A stretch of 64,000 bases of DNA from Desulfuromonadales bacterium (lineage in GTDB: Bacteria; Desulfobacterota; Desulfuromonadia; Geobacterales; Pseudopelobacteraceae): positions 1 through 64,000 of the forward strand of contig JAENWA010000007.1 in assembly GCA_016650295.1 (NCBI GenBank). Reading direction: 5' to 3'. This document shows, piece by piece, positions 8,299 to 16,189 of this stretch. The notes beneath the pieces are model-generated. The model saw only the letters and a list, made by a program, of their open reading frames with translations. It was not told the origin of the DNA and did no database searches. Position numbers and translations under genes: made by a program. Position 1 is the first letter of the stretch. Every line of letters begins with the position of its first letter.

Positions 8299-8327
8299 GG
8301 GAGTGGGGACCTATTTAAGGTTAGTTG

Positions 8328-8489
8328 GGAGCCTGTCGGACTTAGGAGAAATCTACTGCAAATCCGCCTATGCGGTCCATATTTCACCGCTTTCTTGGTC
8401 AATAGAACGACTATTGACCTGCAAAATCGGCAAAATCTGTCCTCGCTCAGTCGAATTTTCGCTACGATTTCCTAAGTCCGACAGACTCC
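8328..8489. repeat. 162-bp palindromic MITE-like element
   Basis: Terminal inverted repeats of about 24 bp (8328-8353 and 8466-8489) share the core CCTGTCGGACTTAGGA with one insertion and one or two mismatches. A perfect internal palindrome, GGTCAATAG-aacga-CTATTGACC, lies at 8397-8419. The whole segment could fold into a long hairpin. It has no coding capacity and looks like a non-autonomous mobile or repeated element; copy number elsewhere cannot be seen here. Confidence 0.6.
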
Positions 8490-8670
8490 AAGGATTCGAG
8501 TGGCTACAACTACCAATATCCGCCATCATATGCAAGTTTTTCCCAATCGATTGCTTTAAGATTGAGCCCATTCATGGTCTCAAATTAATTATGTGGTCGC
8601 TCAAATGTTTTTGGTGTACTACAGAGCTGGCCGTCAAACCGCCGAATCCCTCTCATTTCAGAGGCCAGCC

Positions 8671-8799
8671 ATGAACCTGCCCGCCCATCGCTATCAATTC
8701 CGTATCATCCCCCTTGAAGAAACACGCCTCCCCGAGTATAAGGGCTCCACCTTCCGGGGCGGCTTCGGTCATGCCTTGAGGTGGTATGAAATAACGTGA
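8671..8799 (+). pseudogene. 5' fragment of a cas6 gene (CRISPR pre-crRNA endonuclease)
   Basis: Forty-two codons beginning MNLPAHRYQFRIIPLEETRL and continuing through PEYKGSTFRGGFGHAL. That is the N-terminus of the Cas6/RAMP family, where a hydrophobic strand is followed by LP-x-Y-x-GS-x-x-RG-x-FGHAL. After ALRW the reading diverges (YEIT) and stops at 8797 inside a small tandem repeat, whereas full Cas6 proteins have over 200 residues. No repeats, spacers or other cas genes are present. I read it as a truncated relic of a lost CRISPR-Cas locus. Confidence 0.65.
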
Positions 8800-8816
8800 A
8801 TGGTGAATGGTGAATG
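8796..8816. repeat. three 7-bp tandem repeats (GTGAATG)
   Basis: GTGAATG occurs three times without spacing and marks the break point of the cas6 fragment. The frame that follows (8800-8880) encodes a 26-residue tail, MVNGEWTPDSKRLFEAMLKK and six more residues, which may be the end of another lost gene. Confidence 0.6.
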
Positions 8817-8882
8817 GACGCCGGACTCTAAAAGACTATTCGAGGCGATGTTGAAGAAGCATGGGGTTGGAGTATGCTGAGA

Positions 8883-9290
8883 TCAGGCAGCCTTCTTAAG
8901 AGACAGTTCTTCAAGAAGTTCCGGGTGACGGTCGAGAAGGCGCAGCAGGGTGTCAGCCGCCTTGCCGGGGTGGGTTATGCCCCGTTCATACTGGGAAAAG
9001 GCTCGGATGCCTCCGCCAAGCAGTTCTCCGGCCTGTTTCTGGGTCAGTTTCAGGCGTTTGCGGATGCGCTTGATTTCCACCGGCGGCAATGGTTCGGCGT
9101 CAACCTGGGCGCGAAAGGCTTTAACCGTCTCCAGATAGCGTCCGGTTTCGCTTGCGGTAAAGATGCCATCACCGCAGATGGTGCAGTATTCGCCCGGCAT
9201 GGCGATACGTATGCTCTTGCCGAGATATTCGCAGGTTTCTTCCCGAACTTCCGAAACAAGGATTCCTTTGCCGCACAAGGGGCATTTCAT
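8883..9290 (-). CDS. mqsA: MqsA-family antitoxin
   Basis: A 135-residue protein. The N-terminal half has two CxxC zinc motifs (MKCPLC, residues 3 and 6; CTIC, residues 36 and 39). The C-terminal half is a helix-turn-helix of the MqsA/Xre type (RIRKRLKLTQKQAGELLGGG, then IRAFSQYERG). MqsA binds MqsR and represses the pair's promoter. The start at 9290 has AGGAG nine bases upstream. It follows mqsR by four bases, the toxin-first order usual for mqsRA. Neighbouring genes are relics or defence functions. Confidence 0.88.
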   Translation of the reverse strand: MKCPLCGKGILVSEVREETCEYLGKSIRIAMPGEYCTICGDGIFTASETGRYLETVKAFRAQVDAEPLPPVEIKRIRKRLKLTQKQAGELLGGGIRAFSQYERGITHPGKAADTLLRLLDRHPELLEELSLKKAA

Positions 9291-9294
9291 GGCT

Positions 9295-9600
9295 CTATCT
9301 CCTTTTGAACGATACAATCAGCAGGTTGCGTTCCGGTATGATGGTAAGTTTCAGATACAGGGGCGTTCCCCGGAACACAGGGCGGTACACATCCTGCCAG
9401 CTTGTATGATCGGCGTAACTTGTCATGCTTTTGTAGAAATCGCCCATAGTAAGAGCGGTCAAAACGGAAAACATGTCATCAACAGTCATACCCAATGCTG
9501 CTGCTCCCTGGCGGGCTATTGTCGTGAAAACAACGGATTCCATGGTGGACGCCAGCCGGATGATCTCTTGCAGCGGGAAATGTGGTCGCAGTTTTTCCAT
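9295..9600 (-). CDS. mqsR: MqsR-family mRNA interferase toxin
   Basis: A 101-residue protein starting MEKLRPHFPLQEIIRLA. It contains DFYKSMTSYADHTSWQDVYR and PLYLKLTI, and ends LLIVSFKRR, closely following E. coli MqsR, including the Lys, Gln, Tyr and Lys positions reported as functional there. MqsR is a ribosome-independent RNase that cuts at GC-rich triplets. I choose the ATG at 9600 from the length and alignment; an upstream start at 9648 would add 16 atypical residues. No strong ribosome site is visible, which is common for toxins translated at low level. Confidence 0.87.
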   Translation of the reverse strand: MEKLRPHFPLQEIIRLASTMESVVFTTIARQGAAALGMTVDDMFSVLTALTMGDFYKSMTSYADHTSWQDVYRPVFRGTPLYLKLTIIPERNLLIVSFKRR

Positions 9601-9937
9601 GAAATAGAAAGTAACATTATTTGTTAGTTTTGGGCAATCAGAAATCATGGGGCAGGAACAGTAGGAAATTGCATTCAGCCTTCAGGCTAACCAGCTGGAT
9701 TTTGGGAGACGATGTGCTGGATGAATTTTTCCGGGAGATGCTGGGGAGGGTATGGAAGTCAGAACCGGCCATATAATCTGTACTTGAGAACTTAAATCAA
9801 ATCGCCGCAATGAAAAGTTGCGGCGATTTTTGTTTAGCTTCAATATTGCGGTAAATTCATATAGTATCGGCGGCGTCACGTGGCGCCCACAACAGGGGCC
9901 GGCTTTCAACCATTTCAACTGAAAGATTGCATTACTC
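9601..9937. other. non-coding gap between mqsR and the res relic
   Basis: No intact gene. It must hold the mqsRA promoter (minus strand) and any res promoter. A plus-strand frame ending at 9776 reads WILGDDVLDEFFREMLGRV, which looks protein-like but has no start codon or recognised family; it may be a gene remnant. Confidence 0.45.
9799..9834 (+). terminator. terminator-like hairpin
   Basis: A 12-bp perfect stem AAATCGCCGCAA/TTGCGGCGATTT with a 7-base loop, followed by TTGTTT on the plus strand. It also has A/T-rich flanks on the other strand. It lies about 105 bp before the res relic. Confidence 0.7.
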
Positions 9938-11703
9938 ATGAAACTCATCCTCGAAGAACTTGAATATCAGAAACTGGCCATTGCCTCCGTCGTGAAGGTC
10001 TTTGAAGGCCAGGAAAAGAACACCTTCGAGAACTCTTTCTTTTTCGAAATCAAATCAAATATCAGCAGCCTCACCCCGGAAGAGATTGCAGCCAACAAGC
10101 TGCGAGTCATTACAGACAACAGCCTCGATCCGGCAGTGTGCAATTTGACCGATGATAACGATTTTTGCGTCGAAATGGAAACCGGCACCGGCAAGACACT
10201 TGTCTATATCCGCACGATTTATGAGCTATTCAAACATTACGGCCTGACCAAATTCATGATCATCGTCCCTTCAATTGCCATCAAGGAGGGGGTGTTGACC
10301 ACATTGGAGACATTTGAGGACCAAGTTCACCACTTTATACGGTCATAAGATTCCCCATTTCGAATACGACAGCAAGAAGCTTTCCCGCCTTAAGCATTTC
10401 ATCAGCGACTCCCAGCCGCAGATCATGGTCATGACGATTCAATCGTTCACCGCTGATGACCGCATTATTAATCAGGAAGGGCGCGACGATGCCTTTTTGG
10501 GGCTGTCTTACATCAAGGCGCTGGGCAAATGTCAGCCGGTCATCATCATGGATGAACCGCAGGAAGGGATGGACACCGACAACGCCGTTTCCCGTTTTGC
10601 GGAATTCAACCAGCTCTGCAAGATTCGTTATTCCGCGACCCACAAGATGCTTAAAAACCTGCTGTACCGTCTCACCCCCTACGATGCCTACCAACAGGGA
10701 CTTGTCAAAAAGATTGAAGTGCTCTCGGTTGCGGAAAAGAACGATGAAGCAACCCTCAAGATTGAGATTGCCCAGATTCAGACCGCAGCCAAACAACAAC
10801 CAAAGGTCAAGCTAAACCTCTGGCGCAAGAAGGCGGAAGGATTTGAGTGGAAGGAATCAGCCTGGCTGAAGACGGGCGACAATCTGGCCGACAAGTCCGG
10901 CAATGTCAGCTATCACGACTACACCATCGAGCGGATTTACAAAGGGTTGCGCGATCCCCGTTTTCACGTCGCTTTCACCAATGGTATCGAATTGACGGAA
11001 CAGGAACGGACCGCCGATTTTGAAGGGCTGTTCCGGCAACAGATAAGCTGGATGCTGGATAGTCATTACAAGAAGAAAACCGAACTTGCTGCCCAAGGGA
11101 TCAAGTGCCTTTCGCTGATATTCATCGACAAGGTGGACAGTTATGTCCGGGATAATGGCGTTATCAAGCGGCTTTTCAGCGAAGAATATCCGCACCATTG
11201 AACTGGACGAGATGCTGCGGGGCCTATCCTACCATGACGCCGGTCCCGGCCCGGATCTGTCGGCCTTCAAAGAGGTGATTGAAACATTCAGGGAAACCGC
11301 TCATACCCCTTCGCGCTGTGTGTACGATAAGGTAGTTTGCGACAGCAACAGCAAGCCGGAACGTGATTTTGCCCTGTATGCCGATAACGACCACGAAATA
11401 GTCTGCTTTCTGAAATTGCCCGATTTTTATGAGATTCCCACTCCTATCGGCAATTACCATCCTGATTTTGGTCTGGTGATGAAACGCAAAAGCCTTATAA
11501 CCGGGGATTAGAGTGATTATTCCTTTGTTATCGAGGTTAAAAGTACGCCCAACCTGGATGATATGACAGCCCTTACCTTTTCGGAGCAGTTCAAGATCAA
11601 GTGTGCACGAGAATACTTCAAGGCCTTGGGAATACCGGCTGATATCAGATACATCGCGCCGGTCGCCGATTATCGCAGAGACTTCAAAAACAAGGTGATA
11701 TAG
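9938..11703 (+). pseudogene. res: type III restriction enzyme Res subunit, broken
   Basis: The pieces together match a type III Res protein but are out of frame. Piece 1 (from 9938) has Q-rich helicase start [11 protein letters not shown] and Walker A METGTGKT (residues 80-87). The frame shifts near 10320. Piece 2 (to about 11200) has the DEPQ box in IIMDEPQEGMD and IRYSATHK. A second shift lies near 11150-11200. Piece 3 has RVYDKVV-like CVYDKVVCDS and NYHPDFG, then an in-frame TAG at 11509-11511, then the nuclease ExK motif in SFVIEVKST. The sum is about 600 residues against about 1000 for the family, so much of the second helicase half also seems deleted. The mod gene starts 3 bp later. Confidence 0.85.
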
Positions 11704-11705
11704 AC

Positions 11706-13763
11706 ATGGATGAACTGAACGATCTTATGCCCATCAGCCCCGACCATAACCGGGAACGCCTGGATACCCTGAAGCAGCTTTTACCCGACCTGTTCACCAA
11801 CGAGGGAAAGCTGAACCCGGATGAGTTTAAAAAACTCGTGTCGGGTGATCTTGTCTCAGAAACCGAGCGCTACGAATTCCGCTGGCAAGGCAAGAGCACG
11901 TCCAAGCGCACCGCCTTTACCCCCAGCAGGGCGGCGCTGGTGTACGATCCGGCCCGTTCGGTCAACCCGGACAAGGCGGGCGGCAACATGATTATCGAGG
12001 GGGAAAACCTGGAGACGCTGAAGCTCCTCACTTCCGCCTATCGCGAGCGGATCAAGTGCATCTATATCGACCCCCCCTACAACACCGGCAAGGACTTTGT
12101 GTATGCGGACAACTTCGCTAAGAACAAGAAAGCCTATTGGGAGGAGACCGGCGCTACGGAGGAAGGCGTGAAGGTGGACACCAACACAGACACCAGCGGG
12201 CGCTATCATTCCGACTGGCTTTCCATGATGCACAGCCGCTTACTGGTGGCGCGGCAGTTGTTGCGTGATGTCGGGGTGATTCTGGTATCCATCGACGATA
12301 ATGAGTTTACCAACTTGAAACGCCTGATGGATGAAATATTCGGCGAAGAAAATTTTGTTGCCGCCGTTGTTTGGGAAAAGGGGCGGAAAAACGACGCAAA
12401 GCTGTTTTCGTCAGGTCATGAGTACATTGTGATTTACGCCCGCGACAAGAACCTGCTCCGGGAACGCAGCGTGATATGGCGCGAACCCAAGCCGGGAGCC
12501 CAGGAAATATGGGACAAATATCTGAAATTGAAAGAGGCGCATGGCAACGATTTTGATGCAATGGAAGCGGGCTTGCGGGAGTGGTATCAATCGCTGCCCG
12601 ATAGCCACCCTTCGAAAAAGTTGACCCGAAACAGGCATATCGACAAATGGGGACCGTGGCGTGACGATAATATTTCCTGGCCCGGTGGGGGAGGCCCGAG
12701 ATACGACGTTATTCATCCGGACACAAAGCAACCGTGCAAGGTACCAGAAAGAGGATGGGTGTTTTCAAAGCCAGAAGAAATGCAACGCCGAATTAAACTC
12801 GGACTTGTTGTGTTTCGTGATGATCACACTGAGCCACCAATAAGAAAAGCCCATATCAAGCCTGTTCCTGAAGAACTATTTGAAGCAGATGATCTTGACG
12901 AAATGCCGGAAGATGACGAACAGGATGAAAACGGCGTCGGCATGCAGGTCATGCCGACTTATCTCTACAAGCAATCCCAGGCCGCTTCCAAGGTGTTACG
13001 CGGCCTGATGGGAAGCAAGGTCTTCGACAACCCGAAGGATCATGAAGTCCTGGCCCGCCTTATTCGGTATGTCACCAGCAATGACGACACCCCGGCAATT
13101 GTGCTCGATTTTTTTGCCGGTTCCGGCTCCACCGGCCATGCTGTTATCGACCTCAACAAGGATGGCAAGAACCGATACCAATTCATCCTGGTTCAGCTTC
13201 CCGAACAGGTAAACGGCAAAAAAGAGGCCGGCAAAAATTCCCTGAAACTGGGACTGAAAAAGGTCAGCGACATCACCATCGAACGGGTAAAGCGGGTGAT
13301 AACGGCCACAAACGGCGATGGTCTCCCTTTTGCCGACGAGGCCGGTTTCAAGGTCTACAAACTGACAAAATCATCATTCCCCCGCGTGGAGTTCGCTCCC
13401 GATCCCGACAAAACCCCGGCAGAAAACGTGGAGTTGCTTAAGACGTACATCCTGGAGAAGGAAACCGCCTTCCATATCGCCTTTGAGAAGGAAAAGATAT
13501 TCGATGAGGTGTTGCTGAAAAACGGTTTCATGCTCGACTACACCCTGACCCAACAGGAGCAATTCACCGCCAACACCGTCTATCTGGTCAAGGACACCTA
13601 TCGGGAGGCCCTGCTGTGCCTGGATGTGCCGATAGACATGGCGACGGTGGATTATTTCAAGGAGCACAAGGATCAACGTTTCATCTGTCTGGAACAGTCA
13701 TTGGATACCACACGGAAGTGGAATCTGAAGCACCACCTTGGCGATAAGTTCGTGGCGTTTTAG
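11706..13763 (+). CDS. mod: type III DNA methyltransferase Mod subunit
   Basis: A 685-residue beta-class adenine methyltransferase. DPPYNTG (motif IV) is at residues 122-128 and precedes DFFAGSGSTGHA (motif I, SAM binding) starting at residue 468, the order of type III Mod and other beta-class enzymes. The variable region between (about 190-430), containing an Asp/Glu-rich stretch, would hold target recognition. The frame is intact. The gene lies immediately after the broken res, so the enzyme probably methylates DNA without a matching restriction activity. The res-mod order is the reverse of the common mod-res. Confidence 0.9.
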   Translation: MDELNDLMPISPDHNRERLDTLKQLLPDLFTNEGKLNPDEFKKLVSGDLVSETERYEFRWQGKSTSKRTAFTPSRAALVYDPARSVNPDKAGGNMIIEGENLETLKLLTSAYRERIKCIYIDPPYNTGKDFVYADNFAKNKKAYWEETGATEEGVKVDTNTDTSGRYHSDWLSMMHSRLLVARQLLRDVGVILVSIDDNEFTNLKRLMDEIFGEENFVAAVVWEKGRKNDAKLFSSGHEYIVIYARDKNLLRERSVIWREPKPGAQEIWDKYLKLKEAHGNDFDAMEAGLREWYQSLPDSHPSKKLTRNRHIDKWGPWRDDNISWPGGGGPRYDVIHPDTKQPCKVPERGWVFSKPEEMQRRIKLGLVVFRDDHTEPPIRKAHIKPVPEELFEADDLDEMPEDDEQDENGVGMQVMPTYLYKQSQAASKVLRGLMGSKVFDNPKDHEVLARLIRYVTSNDDTPAIVLDFFAGSGSTGHAVIDLNKDGKNRYQFILVQLPEQVNGKKEAGKNSLKLGLKKVSDITIERVKRVITATNGDGLPFADEAGFKVYKLTKSSFPRVEFAPDPDKTPAENVELLKTYILEKETAFHIAFEKEKIFDEVLLKNGFMLDYTLTQQEQFTANTVYLVKDTYREALLCLDVPIDMATVDYFKEHKDQRFICLEQSLDTTRKWNLKHHLGDKFVAF

Positions 13764-13793
13764 GTATATCTGAATTAGCGGAAGGAGTTATTC

Positions 13794-14105
13794 ATGGATT
13801 TCAGCGTAAGCGTGACAAGGGATGATCTTGATTCCGCATTGAAATTGATCAAGAAAAATAACAAAGGCAAAAAACCATTCGATTTGACTCTTGAGTTCTG
13901 CGGTTCGACACTACGGCTCGAATCATTATTTGCCACCGTCGAGATACAGGTAACTGGCCGTGCAATAGCGTCAATTACGCTTCCGGGGCAGATTATGCTT
14001 CGACTACGCGAGACCTTTCCCAATAAGAACCCATTGCAGGTAAGTCTATCTGGCACAACCTTGAAAATCGAGTCACTTTCAATGCCATGTCGTGTGAATG
14101 CGTGA
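13794..14105 (+). CDS. hypothetical protein, 103 residues
   Basis: Not recognised. A short, soluble alpha/beta protein starting MDFSVSVTRDDLDSALKLIK with alternating strands (TLRLESLFATVEIQVTG, PLQVSLSGTTLKIESL). The pattern, with a Leu/Ile-rich strand pair and a helix starting SITLPGQIMLRLRETF, loosely recalls a sliding-clamp domain, but this is only an impression. GGAAGGAG lies eight bases before the ATG. It sits 30 bp after mod and 45 bp before a nuclease-like gene, so it may be part of the same accessory transcript. Confidence 0.6.
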   Translation: MDFSVSVTRDDLDSALKLIKKNNKGKKPFDLTLEFCGSTLRLESLFATVEIQVTGRAIASITLPGQIMLRLRETFPNKNPLQVSLSGTTLKIESLSMPCRVNA

Positions 14106-14150
14106 GCAAAAAGGTGCAGTCGATAAAAAACACGTTGAAAGGTATCTTTC

Positions 14151-15071
14151 ATGAGCGACATAAAAATCTTCCGCCTCTCCGGCGAAACTGTCACTGAGCT
14201 TGAAGGCCGTTCCGCCGAGATTGAAAAATCCCTCCAGACCCTCATCGAAAAACACCTGGAATCCTTCCTCGGTGTCCGCTTCTTGGCCTCTGAATACTCC
14301 ACCGGCAAGACCCATGGCGGCCGGATCGACACCCTCGGCATCGACGAAAACGGATGCCCGGTGATCATCGAGTACAAACGGGCCATGAACGAGAACGTCA
14401 TTAACCAAGGACTCTTTTACTTGGATTGGCTGATGGACCACAAAGCCGAGTTTAAATTATTGGTGCTGGAGCGTTTCGGCAAGGAGACTACAGATGCCAT
14501 CGAGTGGTCAACACCACGTCTAGTCTGCATTGCAGGTGATTTTACCAAGTACGACAGTCACGCAGTACAGCAGATGAACCGCAATATCGAATTGATCCGC
14601 TACCGTCACTACGGAAAAGACCTGCTTCTGTTTGATCTTGTGAATGCCACCACTACCCAGGCTACCGTTGAAGGAAAAATCAAGAAATCAGGGAAAGGAA
14701 CTGCAACCTATAAAACTGTCTCGGAATACTACGAGCAGGCCGACACTGAGTTAAAAGATCGTTACGAAGCATTAAAAGCCTACATGTTTGCCCTTGGCGA
14801 TGATGTTCAACTTGCTACGATGAAATTCTACTTCGCTTTTAAACGGATCAAAAACTTTGCTTGCGTTGGGATCAGTCCGCGTAATCATTGCTTGTACATG
14901 AGCGTAAAGGTTAATCCTGATACGGTTAATCTTGAGAAGGAAAATGGATTTCTGCGAGATGTGCGCAAGGTTGGGCATTGGGGTACTGGTGATTTGGAAA
15001 TAACAATTAAGACTGCTGATGACTTTGAACGGGCAAAGCAGTATATCGTCAAGAGTTATGAGGCGAGCTAA
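14151..15071 (+). CDS. PD-(D/E)XK nuclease-like protein with DUF5655 domain
   Basis: A 306-residue protein. The N-terminal part carries a nuclease-like core, GGRIDTLGIDENGCPVIIEY, giving D60, E74 and K76, as in NucS-type and other PD-(D/E)XK proteins. The C-terminal part (about 195-306), from YEALKAYMFALGDDVQL through FAFKRIKNFACVGI to a VRKVGHWGTGDLEI stretch, matches DUF5655, found with transport or nucleic-acid proteins and of unknown activity. It could bind or cut DNA. The stop abuts the ATG of the HIT gene, so the two are probably co-translated. Confidence 0.75.
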   Translation: MSDIKIFRLSGETVTELEGRSAEIEKSLQTLIEKHLESFLGVRFLASEYSTGKTHGGRIDTLGIDENGCPVIIEYKRAMNENVINQGLFYLDWLMDHKAEFKLLVLERFGKETTDAIEWSTPRLVCIAGDFTKYDSHAVQQMNRNIELIRYRHYGKDLLLFDLVNATTTQATVEGKIKKSGKGTATYKTVSEYYEQADTELKDRYEALKAYMFALGDDVQLATMKFYFAFKRIKNFACVGISPRNHCLYMSVKVNPDTVNLEKENGFLRDVRKVGHWGTGDLEITIKTADDFERAKQYIVKSYEAS

Positions 15072-15416
15072 ATGACGGAACAAATCTGTGATTTTTATTG
15101 CGAGAAGATTCTGAAAGGCCATCTTGATGTGCCGGTGTACTTTGAGAATGAAAATGTCTTTGCCTTTCATCACACCCACCCGCTCTGGGAAAACCATGTC
15201 GTCCTGCTCCCCAAAAAACACATCGAATCCCTTCTAACCCTGGAAGAGGCTGACAACGAACTGCTGCTGGAACTGATGCGAACGGCCAAAATGATCGCCG
15301 GGGATTTCATGAAGCATTTCGGAGCTTGTCGTGTCTACACAAATCTGGGAGATTACCAATCCTCCAAACATCTCCACTGGCACATCGGCTGTGGCAAGCA
15401 ATTGCGGCCATATTGA
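15072..15416 (+). CDS. HIT-family nucleotide-binding hydrolase
   Basis: A 114-residue protein with the HIT motif HLHWHIG (His100, His102, His104) near the C-terminus and a typical N-terminal part (DVPVYFENENVFAFHHTHPL, HVVLLPKKHIESL). HIT proteins hydrolyse nucleotide phosphoramidates, dinucleoside polyphosphates or adenylated ends. It starts directly after the stop codon of the upstream DUF5655 gene; this pairing may point to a function on nucleic acid ends, but that is a guess. Confidence 0.88.
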   Translation: MTEQICDFYCEKILKGHLDVPVYFENENVFAFHHTHPLWENHVVLLPKKHIESLLTLEEADNELLLELMRTAKMIAGDFMKHFGACRVYTNLGDYQSSKHLHWHIGCGKQLRPY

Positions 15417-15441
15417 TGCTGCTACTGTGCCCGTGCAGATA

Positions 15442-15470
15442 GAGACGCATCGAATGCGTCTCGGTTTGTT
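15442..15470 (+). terminator. possible terminator after HIT gene
   Basis: A 9-bp perfect stem GAGACGCAT/ATGCGTCTC with a three-base loop, 25 bp past the HIT stop, followed by GGTTTGTT. The weak T-tract makes this a moderate call. Confidence 0.45.
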
Positions 15471-15490
15471 ACAGCGCGGTTTGACCCTTC

Positions 15491-15810
15491 GGGGGATTGA
15501 GTAGAAAAGCAGTTCCATGAGTTTATGTGTTTCATGAATTCGGGAGGTGTTGAAACAAAGCACCATTCTGCCGCCCCGTTGGGGCTACATGGATTTTGGT
15601 TTCTTCCCGTGGCTTCCGCCACGGGCTATGATATGTCACCCCTTTGGGGTTCTTCTGTGTAAGCCTCGAAGAGGCGAAATGTCTTAGCCCGTGGTGTCAA
15701 CCACGGGTTGAGGAATACCGCGATCATAGTCAGCCCCGTCAGGGGCGACAGAATGCCCTCGGGGAATTGAGTAGAAAAGCAGTTCATTGAGTTCATTGAG
15801 TTTGTGGGGT
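15491..15810. repeat. cluster of short GC-rich hairpin repeats flanked by direct repeats
   Basis: Between two direct copies of a segment containing GATTGAGTAGAAAAGCAGTT or GAATTGAGTAGAAAAGCAGT (15495 and 15765) lie six short palindromes: GCCCC/GGGGC at 15573-15585, CCCGTGGC/GCCACGGG at 15606-15625, ACCCC/GGGGT at 15638-15650, GCCTC/GAGGC at 15663-15675, CCCGTGG/CCACGGG at 15688-15707 and GCCCC/GGGGC at 15733-15746. This is the style of REP/BIME clusters spread by REP-associated tyrosine transposases. No transposase is in the window and there is no gene here. Confidence 0.7.
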
Positions 15811-16050
15811 GGTGGCGGGTGGGGTGGGCGCTTAGGCTTGGCGCGTCATCAAATTTCGATTAGATTTTCGCTGAAAAACCCAAAATTTCGGACGCCCGAA
15901 ATTATCGCGTAACAGACTGATTTATAATTGAAATCACGAAAAAGACCCCCGGATTTTTGACGGCTGCTTTTCTTGGTTCATAGGTCGCAACATGTTGATA
16001 TAACTTCAGATTTATCGATTAGACAATAAAGCGATTTGGCACATATTTTT
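15811..16050. other. AT-rich non-coding stretch
   Basis: No gene seen. A G-rich segment (GGTGGCGGGTGGGGTGGGCG) near 15810-15830 is followed by A/T-rich sequence with no clear hairpin or promoter. Confidence 0.4.
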
Positions 16051-16128
16051 CGTAGGCCGGATCAAGCAAAGCGGATCCGGCTTTGCTGCCATTGCCAGCA
16101 TTGTTACCGGATGCGCTACGCTTCATCC
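16051..16128. repeat. REP-like hairpin pair
   Basis: Two hairpins: GCCGGATC/GATCCGGC (16056-16081) preceded by CGTAG, and GGATG/CATCC (16109-16128) around CGCTACGCTT. The CGTAGGCCGGATC and ACCGGATGCGCTACGCTTCAT wording is close to widespread proteobacterial REP sequences. It lies 62 bp before the next gene and is distinct from the cluster at 15491-15810. Confidence 0.6.
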
Positions 16129-16189
16129 AATGCTCCATACACTCATTATGTTCTTGAAATAACTAATTTTTCCCTGTAAATTATCAAAT

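Noticed and set aside
8593-8670. Upstream extension of the cas6 fragment
   Set aside because: The frame is open to an ATG at 8593, but these 26 residues do not fit Cas6, while the ATG at 8671 fits the family start.
13794-14105. Anti-restriction or sliding-clamp identity for the 103-residue protein
   Set aside because: The resemblance is only in strand pattern; not enough to name it.
15491-15810. CRISPR array
   Set aside because: The repeats are different short palindromes, not a regular repeat-spacer series with constant spacing.
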